Shown here: positions 1 to 6,543 of the stretch, in pieces
Layout: each line of letters starts with the position of its first letter
Position numbering within the stretch: position 1 is the first letter of the stretch
Source of the DNA: JAATGA01 sp047605605
GTDB lineage: Bacteria; Pseudomonadota; Alphaproteobacteria; Rhodobacterales; Rhodobacteraceae
Direction: 5' to 3'
Assembly (NCBI GenBank): GCA_047605605.1
Contig: JASGFG010000087.1
Span: forward strand, 1 to 14,850
Length of the DNA: 14,850 bases
Notes under the pieces: generated by a model
Databases searched by the model: none
Told to the model about the DNA's origin: nothing
What the model saw: the letters and a program-made list of their open reading frames with translations, nothing else
Program-made: the position numbers and the translations under genes

Positions 1-1
1 G

Positions 2-691
2 TCAGGAACGGGCCAGCCGGTGGAACATATGGGTGTAGCTGGCCACCCCCAGAACCGGCACCAGCAGGTTGATGACCGGAACGCTCAGCGGCACGGCCAT
101 CAGCGTTCCGGCCAGCCAGACCTGCCAGAAATACCGCTGCCGCAGGTCGCGCGCGCCCTCGCGCCCCAGACGGCGCATGGCCACAAGGGTGAAGTATTCC
201 CGCCCCAGCAGAAAACCGTTCAGTGCCCAGAAGGCCAGCGGCACGAACGGCCCGGTGAAGATGTAGACCAGCAGCGCCAACAGGTTCACCGCGATCAGCA
301 CGCCCATGAAATTGACCGAATCGCGCAAGGATTCCCCAAGGCTCAGCCGCGGGACCGAGGGCGCCTGCGGGTAATGGCGGTCCTCGACCGCCTCGACCAC
401 CTCCTCCAGGAACAGGCCGGAAAAGGCCGAGGCGACGGGCACCATCAGAAAGACTGACAGGCCCAGCATCAGGACCGCCGAGCCCCAGCCCAGAAAGGTG
501 TGCAGGCCATGCACCGCGCCGATGACGGGCAGGGTCAGCGTGTCGGGGGTCAGGCTCTGGATCAGCCACAGGAAGATCGCATAGGCCGCCGCCAGCAGGC
601 CAAGACATAGCAGCACGCCCCAGGCCGCCACCTTCAGGAACCGGCGGTCGCCCAGCTGGGTCAGCGCCTTCCAGAAATCGGAAAGGATCAC
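2..691 (-). CDS. EI24 domain-containing (CysZ-like) integral membrane protein
   Basis: A 229-residue inner-membrane protein of the EI24/CysZ superfamily. Hydrophobic segments can be read at about residues 21-45, 69-93, 128-162 and 190-215. The N-terminus (SDFWKALTQLGDRRF) and the GREYF motif followed by a basic stretch near residues 163-185 are typical of alphaproteobacterial members. CysZ in enterobacteria takes up sulfate, but for this branch the substrate is not established, so no transport role is assigned. The chosen start is GTG at 691-689, which overlaps the TGA of the upstream nitroreductase gene as GTGA and implies translational coupling. A longer reading back to 787 would add a non-hydrophobic stretch that overlaps the neighbouring coding sequence, so I rejected it. 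The stop (TGA) lies at the window edge, so the gene is complete. Confidence 0.85.
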   Translation of the reverse strand: MILSDFWKALTQLGDRRFLKVAAWGVLLCLGLLAAAYAIFLWLIQSLTPDTLTLPVIGAVHGLHTFLGWGSAVLMLGLSVFLMVPVASAFSGLFLEEVVEAVEDRHYPQAPSVPRLSLGESLRDSVNFMGVLIAVNLLALLVYIFTGPFVPLAFWALNGFLLGREYFTLVAMRRLGREGARDLRQRYFWQVWLAGTLMAVPLSVPVINLLVPVLGVASYTHMFHRLARS

Positions 692-1263
692 GTTTCCACC
701 CAGGTCACGACGCGCGCCAGATCCGGGCGCGGACGGTCGGGCATCGGCGCCCTGGGCGTGCCCAGATAGATGACGCCCGCCACCCATTCCCCGTCGCGGC
801 AGCCATAGGCACGGGCGGCGAATGCCGCGTCATGCGCCGTCCAGCCGGTCAGCCAGTTGGCGCCCCACCCCGCCGCCGTCGCCGCATTGACAATGCCAAG
901 GCACAGCGCGCCGGCCGACAGCACCTGCTCGACCGGCGGGATCTTGTCCGAGGGCCGGGGGCTGGCGATCACCGCGATGGCAAGCTGGCCGCGTTCATGG
1001 ATGCCGCGGCCCTTTTCGATCATCTCGGCATCGCCGCCCAACTCGCGCGCGCGGGCCTCGGCCAGATCGGCCAGACGGTCCAGCGCGGGCTTTTCCAGCA
1101 CGACCAGCCGCCACGGCTCCAGCTTGCCATGGTCGGGCACGCGCAGGGCGGCGGTCAGGATCGGCTCCAGTTCCGCACGGCTGGGTGCGGGGCCGGTCAT
1201 CACCTTGGCCGGATGCGACATGCGGGTCGCAAGGAAATCGAAGGCGGCGGGGTTGGCGGTCAT
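688..1263 (-). CDS. nitroreductase family FMN-dependent oxidoreductase (YdjA-like)
   Basis: A 191-residue flavin enzyme of the nitroreductase superfamily, in the short YdjA-like branch. These are cytosolic dimers that bind FMN and transfer hydride from NAD(P)H to electron-poor acceptors; the physiological substrate is not predictable. Visible family features are the Arg14/Ser16 region that contacts the FMN phosphate, the PDHGKLEPWR block at 43-52, the helix around VEQVLSAGA at 111-119, GWGANWLTG at 132-140 and the C-terminal YLGTP at 166-170. The length is normal for the branch. The ATG at 1263 has an AAAAGGA ribosome binding site 6-7 bases upstream. The gene is first of a two-gene leftward operon with the EI24 protein and is divergent from the MmcQ-like gene across 87 bp. 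Confidence 0.9.
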   Translation of the reverse strand: MTANPAAFDFLATRMSHPAKVMTGPAPSRAELEPILTAALRVPDHGKLEPWRLVVLEKPALDRLADLAEARARELGGDAEMIEKGRGIHERGQLAIAVIASPRPSDKIPPVEQVLSAGALCLGIVNAATAAGWGANWLTGWTAHDAAFAARAYGCRDGEWVAGVIYLGTPRAPMPDRPRPDLARVVTWVET

Positions 1264-1289
1264 GGGGCGTTCCTTTTGCAGTCGCCGAA

Positions 1290-1318
1290 GATGTCGGGGA
1301 TGGACGGCGCAAGGTCAA
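1290..1318 (-). promoter_or_regulatory. candidate sigma-70 promoter for the nitroreductase-EI24 pair
   Basis: On the minus strand a TTGACC -35 hexamer (1318-1313) is followed after 17 bases by GACATC (1295-1290), about 27 bases before the nitroreductase start. The -35 is strong and the -10 is weak, as is common in G+C-rich alphaproteobacteria. This is pattern matching only. Confidence 0.35.
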
Positions 1319-1350
1319 GCATGGCAGGCTGTTTTACCGCAGAGGGTCCG

Positions 1351-1695
1351 ATGGCAACAGCAGACGACCTGCGCCGGATCGCACTGGCCTTTCCCGGCGC
1401 GGAGGAACAGCCCCACTTCGACCGCCGTGCCTTTCGCGGGCGCAGGATCTTTGCGACCCTGGCCCCTGATCAGCTGACCGCGAACCTGATGCTGACCCCC
1501 GACGAGCAGGAGATGCAGGTCGCCCTGCGCCCGGCGGCCTGCGCGAAACTGCCGAACAAATGGGGCGATGCAGGAGCCACCTGCGTGACGCTGGCGGCTG
1601 TGGATGTTCAGGAGTTGCAGGCGATGATGGCGCTGGCCTGGGCCCACGCCGCGCCTGCCCCGCGCAAACCGCGGGGCAAGACGCCGAGAGCCTAG
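1351..1695 (+). CDS. MmcQ/YjbR family protein
   Basis: A 114-residue protein of the MmcQ/YjbR family (a CyaY-like double-wing fold, sometimes called DNA-binding, with no established biochemical role). The N-terminal block LRRIALAFPGAEEQPHFDRRAFRGRRIFATL (described here by its span, residues 7-37) has the family pattern of a Pro-Gly-x-Glu turn, a His-Phe and a basic Phe-Arg-Gly-Arg strand. Trp71 in the NKWGD segment is the usual C-terminal landmark. The tail (102-114) is Pro/Arg/Lys rich. The start at 1351 follows AGAGGG at 1341-1346. An in-frame ATG at 1321 is possible but adds ten non-family residues with no good ribosome binding site. The TAG stop shares CTAG with the stop of the convergent acetyltransferase gene. 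Confidence 0.85.
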   Translation: MATADDLRRIALAFPGAEEQPHFDRRAFRGRRIFATLAPDQLTANLMLTPDEQEMQVALRPAACAKLPNKWGDAGATCVTLAAVDVQELQAMMALAWAHAAPAPRKPRGKTPRA

Positions 1696-2405
1696 AGCGC
1701 GGGGTCTGAGGCCGCGCGCGCCGGGGCGGTCAGGTCGGACAGGCTCTGCCGCTGCACGCCCTGCGCATCGAAGTTATCGGGGTTCAGCCATGCCAGGAAC
1801 CCTGCCTTCAGCCTGGGCCAGTCCTTGTCGGTGATCGCGAACCAGGCGGTGTCGCGGTTGCGGCCCTTGACGATGGTGGCCTGCCGGAACACCCCCTCAT
1901 AGCTGAAGCCCAGCCGTTGCGCAGCCCGGCGAGAGGGCATGTTCAGCGCATCGCATTTCCATTCATAGCGGCGATAGCCGTTGGAGAACGCCCAGTCCAT
2001 CATCAGGAACATCGCCTCGGTCGCCACGCGCCCACGCTGGATTTCGGGCGCGAGGTTGATGTGCCCGACCTCGATCGTGCCGATTTCGGGGAAGATGCGC
2101 AGATAGCTGGCGACGCCCCCCGCCCGGCCCGTGGCCTTGTCGATGATCGTGTAGAACAGCGGGTCGACCAGACCGGCCTGAAGATCGGCCCACTGGCGAT
2201 ATTCGGCCTCGGTCACGAAGGGGCCATAGGGCAGGTAATCCCACAGCCAGTCGAACCCGGTATTGGCCCGGTGCAGGTCGGGCGCATGGGCGGGCGGGTC
2301 CAGCTTTTCCAGCCGGGCATAGCGGCCTTCCAGCGGGATGCCCTCGGGCCGGGGGGCGGGTTTCCAGCCTTCGACCGGTTCTCCGACCTTGCGTTGCGTG
2401 TCCAT
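1692..2405 (-). CDS. GNAT family N-acetyltransferase (RimJ/RimL-like)
   Basis: A 237-residue cytosolic acetyl-CoA-dependent N-acetyltransferase of the RimJ/RimL type (Acetyltransf_3). The acetyl-CoA pyrophosphate-binding loop appears as IQRGRVATEA (122-131), preceded by the beta strand IEVGHINLAP (111-120). The typical motif B region NMPSRRAAQRLGFSYEGVFR runs from 155 to 174. The substrate could be a small amine, an amino acid or a ribosomal protein N-terminus; the sequence does not decide. The start is ATG at 2405, with GGAGG about six bases upstream (GGAGGCTGAGGATG on the minus strand). A longer frame to 2573 would add an Arg-rich, unrelated leader and collide with the divergent oxidoreductase gene. 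The stop overlaps the MmcQ-like stop by four bases. Confidence 0.88.
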   Translation of the reverse strand: MDTQRKVGEPVEGWKPAPRPEGIPLEGRYARLEKLDPPAHAPDLHRANTGFDWLWDYLPYGPFVTEAEYRQWADLQAGLVDPLFYTIIDKATGRAGGVASYLRIFPEIGTIEVGHINLAPEIQRGRVATEAMFLMMDWAFSNGYRRYEWKCDALNMPSRRAAQRLGFSYEGVFRQATIVKGRNRDTAWFAITDKDWPRLKAGFLAWLNPDNFDAQGVQRQSLSDLTAPARAASDPAL

Positions 2406-2518
2406 CCTCAGCCTCCGCCAGTGTGCGCCCTTGTTGTCCACCCTGCCGCTTGTTCTGGCAAGGGCCTGTGCCCGCGCGCAGAAAAGCCGCAACCGCCGCG
2501 CCGGGAACATGCGCGGGC

Positions 2519-2564
2519 TTGCCCCGCCGCGCGCGGCTGATATGATTTGATCAAAAGCGCGCGG
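2519..2564 (+). promoter_or_regulatory. candidate promoter with nested dyads before the FAD oxidoreductase
   Basis: TTGCCC (2519-2524), a 16-base spacer and a near-consensus -10 TATGAT (2541-2546) predict transcription starting near 2553. A perfect 10-bp palindrome TTTGATCAAA (2546-2555) covers that start. An 8-bp inverted repeat, CCGCGCGC (2527-2534) and GCGCGCGG (2557-2564), brackets the -10 and reaches the ribosome binding site GGAGAG (2563-2568). Whether a regulator uses these dyads is unknown. Confidence 0.35.
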
Positions 2565-2572
2565 AGAGTGCA

Positions 2573-3826
2573 ATGAAAACCGATGTCATCGTTCTGGGGG
2601 CCGGGATCGTCGGCATCTCGACCGCGATCCACCTGGCCCGGCGCGGCAAGGCCGTCACGCTAGTGGACCGGCGGGCGCCGGGTGAGGAAACGTCCTACGG
2701 CAACGCCGGGCTGATCCAGCGCGAGGGGGTCTATCCCTATGGCTTCCCGCATGATTTCGGCGCGCTGTTCCGCTATGCGCTGAACAACACCATCGACGCG
2801 CATTACCACCTGTCGGCGCTGCCCGGTCTGGTGCCGTTCCTGCTGCGCTACTGGTGGCATTCGGGCTTTACCCAGCATCAGCGGATCGCCAAGATGTATG
2901 CCCCGCTGATCGAGAATTCGGTGACGGAACACGCCGATCTGATCGCCGCCTCGGGCGCCGACAAGCTGATCCGCAAGGACGGCTGGATGAAGGTGTTCCG
3001 CAGCGAAAAGGCCCGCGACGCCGCCTACAAGGATGCCGAGGCGCTGTCGGCCGGGTTCGGCGTGAACCACCAGAAACTGTCCACCGCCGAGCTGAAACAG
3101 ATCGAGCCCGGCATCCGCGCCGATCTGGTGGGGGGCCTGCGCTGGACCGACCCCTGGTCGATCCTTGACCCCGGCAGCCTGAACAAGCTGTATATCCAGT
3201 ATTTCCAGTCGCTTGGCGGCACGCTGGCCTGGGGCGACGCGGCCACGCTGGAGCATGTGCTGGAGGGCGAGGGCTGGCGGATGCAATCCCCCGAAGGCCC
3301 GATCGAGGCGAAAGAGGTGGTGGTCGCCCTGGGGCCATGGGCGGACTATGTGACGCGCAAGCTGGGCTATCATTTCCCGCTGGCGGTCAAGCGCGGCTAT
3401 CACATGCACTATGGCAGCCAAGGCGAGGCAAAGCTGAACAACTGGGTGCTGGATGCGGAAAAGGGCTATTTCCTGGCGCCGATGCTGCGCGGCATCCGCC
3501 TGACCACCGGGGCCGAATTCGCCCGCCGCGATGCGCCGAAGACGCCAGTGCAACTGACCCGTGCCGAACGGGTGGCGCGCGAGTTCTTTCCCTTGGGCGA
3601 GCGCCGCGATGCCGAACCGTGGATGGGCAACCGCCCCTGCACCCCCGACATGATGCCGATCATCGGCAAGGCCCCGCGCCATCAGGGGCTGTGGTTCGCC
3701 TTTGGCCATGCCCATCACGGCATGACGCTGGGTCCGGTGACGGGCCGCGCGCTGGCCGAGGCGATGATCGGCGACAAGCCGGTGGTGGATCTGGCCCCCT
3801 ATCGGCCGGAGAGGTTCATCGCCTGA
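2573..3826 (+). CDS. FAD-dependent oxidoreductase, D-amino-acid dehydrogenase (DadA)-like
   Basis: A 417-residue DAO-family flavoprotein. The N-terminal Rossmann strand carries GAGIVG (9-14) as the dinucleotide-binding GxGxxG, with Asp32 at the end of the second strand as the usual FAD ribose ligand. GNAG at 43-46 and the C-terminal signature with TPDMMPIIGK and FGHAHHGMTLGPVTGRALAE are typical of DadA-like enzymes, which oxidise D-amino or related secondary amines to a 2-oxo acid and pass electrons to the respiratory chain. The exact substrate cannot be called; a proline- or opine-type oxidase is an alternative. The ATG is supported by GGAGAG at 2563-2568. The gene stands alone, divergent from the acetyltransferase, and its 3' flank carries a hairpin plus C-run/TATTTCC element. 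Confidence 0.88.
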   Translation: MKTDVIVLGAGIVGISTAIHLARRGKAVTLVDRRAPGEETSYGNAGLIQREGVYPYGFPHDFGALFRYALNNTIDAHYHLSALPGLVPFLLRYWWHSGFTQHQRIAKMYAPLIENSVTEHADLIAASGADKLIRKDGWMKVFRSEKARDAAYKDAEALSAGFGVNHQKLSTAELKQIEPGIRADLVGGLRWTDPWSILDPGSLNKLYIQYFQSLGGTLAWGDAATLEHVLEGEGWRMQSPEGPIEAKEVVVALGPWADYVTRKLGYHFPLAVKRGYHMHYGSQGEAKLNNWVLDAEKGYFLAPMLRGIRLTTGAEFARRDAPKTPVQLTRAERVAREFFPLGERRDAEPWMGNRPCTPDMMPIIGKAPRHQGLWFAFGHAHHGMTLGPVTGRALAEAMIGDKPVVDLAPYRPERFIA

Positions 3827-3853
3827 CCGGATCGCGGGCGGCAGCGGTCGCAT

Positions 3854-3872
3854 GGGGGGCTGTCTGCCCCCC
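3854..3872 (+). terminator. G/C hairpin downstream of the FAD oxidoreductase
   Basis: GGGGGGC (3854-3860) and GCCCCCC (3866-3872) form a perfect 7-bp stem with a 5-base loop, TGTCT, 28 bases after the stop codon. No T-run follows directly. Instead a C-run and TATTTCC tail lie 20-50 bases on, the same order as in the 7609-7753 region. Confidence 0.45.
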
Positions 3873-3890
3873 CCGCGGCCCGACGGCCCT

Positions 3891-3926
3891 CCCCCCCGAG
3901 GATATTTCCGCCAAGAGGAAGGCAGG
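3891..3926 (+). repeat. dispersed 3'-end element, copy 1 (C-run, GAG, TATTTCC, AAGAGGAAG)
   Basis: A run of seven C is followed by GAGGATATTTCC, GCCAAGAGGAAG and GCAGG. The same succession, C-run then GAG then TATTTCC then AA-AGGGAAAG, occurs at 7645-7609 on the other strand. Both copies lie 3' of a gene in the same orientation as that gene and follow G/C hairpins. I recall similar intergenic strings from Rhodobacteraceae genomes, but that memory is unverified. Confidence 0.5.
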
Positions 3927-4004
3927 ACCGGGTTTCCTGCGCCAGATCAACGACAGGGACGGCATCTGTGCTATCCTTTCCGCCGTTCTGGAAGGAGGAC
4001 CCCG

Positions 4005-4337
4005 ATGACCCTGGCCCCAAAGATGCCCACCCCCTGCAGTGCGATCGGCAGCGGCACCGACTGGTTGCAGATCTTCACCCACCTTTCCACCCTGCCCTTC
4101 GGCTTGCAGCAGGCCGCGATGGCCGAGGTGCTGAAGGCCACGGCCGCCGCGATGGAGGCGCAGGCCGCCTGGCTGCGCGCTCTGGCACAGGCGCAAGGCC
4201 CCGAACAGGCGCTGGCGCTGACGAGCGATCACATGACCCATGCGATGGCCCAGGCGGCAGAGTTGAACGCCCGCATCACGGGGGCGGTGCAGGACGCGGC
4301 CGGAAACGCCACGGACCGTCACGCAACCCCGGTCTGA
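4005..4337 (+). CDS. small phasin-like protein
   Basis: A 110-residue soluble, Ala/Gln-rich protein predicted to be almost entirely amphipathic helix from about 36 to 98. The succession of a helix, a short break GPEQAL at 65-70 and a second helix (ALTSDHMTHAMAQAAELNARI) resembles the phasin_2 pattern, in which small proteins coat polyhydroxyalkanoate granules. Typical phasins are longer, so this is a short or divergent member; a generic coiled-coil protein is the alternative. The start is ATG at 4005 after a strong GGAGG (3995-3999). An earlier in-frame ATG at 3852 would put the upstream repeat element into the protein and is rejected. The gene converges on the 5'-nucleotidase gene. Confidence 0.6.
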   Translation: MTLAPKMPTPCSAIGSGTDWLQIFTHLSTLPFGLQQAAMAEVLKATAAAMEAQAAWLRALAQAQGPEQALALTSDHMTHAMAQAAELNARITGAVQDAAGNATDRHATPV

Positions 4338-4450
4338 ACGGTCGGGACCCCGCCCGGCGGGTGCAAAACGCCCTGCCCCCGTCAGGGTGCCGGGCCTGAG
4401 ACCTGCGCCCGACTCCAGCAAGGGCACGCCCGCCGTGACCGGATAAGGAT

Positions 4451-4470
4451 GGCGCGGGATGTCCCGCGCC
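4451..4470 (-). terminator. hairpin after the 5'-nucleotidase gene
   Basis: GGCGCGGG (4451-4458) and CCCGCGCC (4463-4470) make an 8-bp stem around ATGT, starting four bases past the nucleotidase stop. The minus-strand sequence that follows (ATCCTTATCC) is only mildly T-rich, so termination may be weak or factor-assisted. It could also serve the convergent phasin-like gene. Confidence 0.45.
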
Positions 4471-4473
4471 CCC

Positions 4474-6045
4474 TTACTTCTTGACGATCCGCCCGTCGGT
4501 ATAGGGTTTGTAGGGCGCGTTCTTCGCGATGTATTCGGCCACCACATCGGCCAGATCGGGGCCGAAGTCATAGGCCTTTTCCGCATCCACGAACATCTTG
4601 AACCCGTCGCCGCCGGTGCGGACATAGTTGTTCGACACCGCCAGATAGGTCTTCGCCGGGTCCAGCGGGGCGAATGTGCCCCCTTCCTCCACCATGACAT
4701 CCGACACCCGTTGCCCCACGGGTTTCGCACTGTCGAAACTGTATTTCAGCCCCGCCACCTGAAGGAACCGCCCCGCCTTTTCGTCATACTGGCTGACGCC
4801 GTTTTCCAGCGCGGCCAGCACTTCGGCCCCCGTCACCTCAAAAGTCGACAGCGTGTTCTGGAAGGGCAGCACGGTCAGCACCTCGCCCATCGTCACCGGG
4901 CCCGCGTCGATGGACGCACGCAACCCGCCCGAGTTCGCAAGGCTGATCGTCACCCCCTGATCCCTCACCCGGTCAAGCTGCGCATCGGCCACCAGATTGC
5001 CCATGCTGCATTCGACCTGACGGCAGATGTCGCGGTTGCCCTCAATCTCGGCCCCCGTCTCGGCCACGACCTTGTTGCGGATCTCGTCCAGGGGCTTGGC
5101 CAGTTCGGCGATGCGGGCCAGCGTGTCGCTGTCCTCGGCCACCTTGGCATCCATGGTCAGCGGATTGCCCTTGGCCTCGACCACCTCGCCCTTGTCGTCG
5201 AAGGTGACGTTCAGCTCGCCCAGATACTTGCCATAGGCATAGGCCTGCACGATGGCGGTCTTGCCGACCATGACCGGATAGGGCCCCGACGCCTTGTCGT
5301 CGGTGTTCGAGAGATAGGTGTTGTCGTGCCCGCCCACGATCACGTCGATGCCCCTGGCCTCGGCCGCGACGCGCTTGTCGACCACCATGCCCGAATGCGA
5401 CAGCACGACAATCTTGTTCACCCCTTCGGCGGTCAGGCGGTCGATCTCGCCCTGAACGGCCTGCACCGGATCGGTGAAGACGATGTTCTTGCCGGGGCTG
5501 GCGATTTCGGGCGTGTCAACCGTGGTCAGGCCGATCAGCCCGATCTTCTCGCCCCCGCGCTCGATCACGGTGGATTTCGCGATCTTTTCCTTCAGCGCCG
5601 GCTCCATGCTGATGTCGGCATTCGACATCAGGACCGGGAACTTCACCGCCTCGACAAAGCCCTTCAGAACCTCTGGCCCGTCGTCGAATTCATGGTTGCC
5701 CACCGTCATCGCGTCATAGCCCAGCCGGTTCATGAACTCGGCCGTCATCCTGCCCTTGTAATAGGTGTAGAACAGCGTTCCCTGAAACTGGTCGCCGCCA
5801 TCGACGAGGATCGCGTTGTTCGACCGCGCCCGCGCCTCGGCCAAAGCCGTCACCAGCCGGGCCGATCCGCCGAAACATTCCCCCTTGCCGTTGTCCTCGG
5901 GTGAACAGGGGCCGTCGTATTTCGAGATCGGCTCGTATCTGTCGTGGAAATCGTTGGTGTGCAGGATGGTCAGCGTATAGTCGGCCTGCGCGGCACCCGC
6001 GCAAAGCCCGAACGCCGCGACCGAGGCCACAAGACTGTGGTGCAT
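4474..6045 (-). CDS. periplasmic bifunctional metallophosphatase/5'-nucleotidase
   Basis: A 523-residue secreted enzyme of the UshA/NadN type that removes phosphate from nucleotides outside the cytoplasm. Residues 1-21 form a signal peptide with an AQA-DY cleavage site. The calcineurin-like metallophosphatase domain shows all five metal motifs: HTNDFH (29-34), DGGDQF (82-87), GNHEF (116-120), SHSG (216-219) and GGHDN (238-242). The C-terminal nucleotide-binding domain has NSGGLRASI (371-379) and YVRTGGDGF (474-482). Cysteines at 47/57 and 341/346 probably form disulfides. The start at 6045 gives a good signal peptide with AGGAGGG (6059-6053) seven bases upstream; a second in-frame start at 6063 lies before that site and is less likely. 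The gene is monocistronic between convergent and divergent neighbours. Confidence 0.92.
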   Translation of the reverse strand: MHHSLVASVAAFGLCAGAAQADYTLTILHTNDFHDRYEPISKYDGPCSPEDNGKGECFGGSARLVTALAEARARSNNAILVDGGDQFQGTLFYTYYKGRMTAEFMNRLGYDAMTVGNHEFDDGPEVLKGFVEAVKFPVLMSNADISMEPALKEKIAKSTVIERGGEKIGLIGLTTVDTPEIASPGKNIVFTDPVQAVQGEIDRLTAEGVNKIVVLSHSGMVVDKRVAAEARGIDVIVGGHDNTYLSNTDDKASGPYPVMVGKTAIVQAYAYGKYLGELNVTFDDKGEVVEAKGNPLTMDAKVAEDSDTLARIAELAKPLDEIRNKVVAETGAEIEGNRDICRQVECSMGNLVADAQLDRVRDQGVTISLANSGGLRASIDAGPVTMGEVLTVLPFQNTLSTFEVTGAEVLAALENGVSQYDEKAGRFLQVAGLKYSFDSAKPVGQRVSDVMVEEGGTFAPLDPAKTYLAVSNNYVRTGGDGFKMFVDAEKAYDFGPDLADVVAEYIAKNAPYKPYTDGRIVKK

Positions 6046-6070
6046 CGTGAAACCCTCCTTCATTGGTTGA

Positions 6071-6092
6071 TGCCATTACATTGCGGTTACAT
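6071..6092 (-). promoter_or_regulatory. tandem 11-bp direct repeat upstream of the 5'-nucleotidase
   Basis: On the minus strand ATGTAACCGCA and ATGTAATGGCA lie end to end (9 of 11 identical), 26 bases before the start codon. An 11-bp repeat period with a TGT-A core is the arrangement of PhoB binding boxes, and the downstream gene is a phosphate-releasing enzyme. The match to the enterobacterial box is only partial (4 and 5 of 7 core bases), and the closeness to the ribosome binding site is awkward for a standard activator. Confidence 0.3.
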
Positions 6093-6119
6093 GGGCCGGC
6101 GAGTCAAAGCCCGATCCGG

Positions 6120-6150
6120 GCCGGTTTTCGCCTTTGGCCGTGAAACCGGC
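6120..6150. repeat. inverted repeat between the 5'-nucleotidase and DUF952 genes
   Basis: GCCGGTTT (6120-6127) and AAACCGGC (6143-6150) form a perfect 8-bp dyad with a 15-base spacer in the divergent intergenic region. It may be an operator or a leader hairpin; nothing else identifies it. Confidence 0.3.
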
Positions 6151-6204
6151 GTGACACCGCCAATTCCATTGACCGGGCGGGCTTTCCCGTGCGATGCGCA
6201 AGCC

Positions 6205-6543
6205 ATGCCGATCTACAAGATTTTCCGCCGCCCCGAATGGGATGCCTTCCGCGCCGCCGGTGAAACCCTTGGCGCGCCGGTCGATCTGGCCGATGGCTAC
6301 ATCCATTTCTCGACCGATGCGCAGGTCGCCGAAACGGCGGCGAAACATTTCGCCACCGAAAGCAACCTGGTGCTGGTCGCCGTCGACCCCCACCGCCTGG
6401 GCGAGGCGCTGCGGTGGGAGCCGTCGCGCGGCGGCCAGCTTTTCCCGCACCTTTACCGCGCCCTGCGCATGGACGAGGTGCTGTGGGACAAATCCCTGCC
6501 GCTGGGGGCGACGGGCCATATCTTTCCGGAAGGTGTGTGGTGA
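6205..6543 (+). CDS. DUF952 domain-containing protein
   Basis: A 112-residue cytosolic protein matching the DUF952 family, whose function is unknown. The conserved blocks are the N-terminal IYKI strand, DGYIHFST (30-37), LVLVAVD (55-61) and the RWEPSRGGQLFPHLYR segment (70-85). The ATG at 6205 fits the family N-terminus (MPIYKI). There is no Shine-Dalgarno sequence in front of it, and a TTGACC at 6169-6174 would place a transcription start close to the ATG, so leaderless initiation is conceivable. The TGA stop overlaps the GTG start of pyrD, so the two are translated together. From memory this pairing recurs in alphaproteobacteria, but no link to pyrimidine synthesis is known. Confidence 0.88.
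   Translation: MPIYKIFRRPEWDAFRAAGETLGAPVDLADGYIHFSTDAQVAETAAKHFATESNLVLVAVDPHRLGEALRWEPSRGGQLFPHLYRALRMDEVLWDKSLPLGATGHIFPEGVW

Noticed and set aside
2660..3853. A 397-codon open frame on the minus strand
   Set aside because: Antisense shadow of the FAD oxidoreductase gene, which has clear flavoprotein motifs and a ribosome binding site.
4459..5904. A 481-codon open frame on the plus strand
   Set aside because: Antisense shadow of the 5'-nucleotidase; His/Arg/Gly-rich translation typical of mirror frames.
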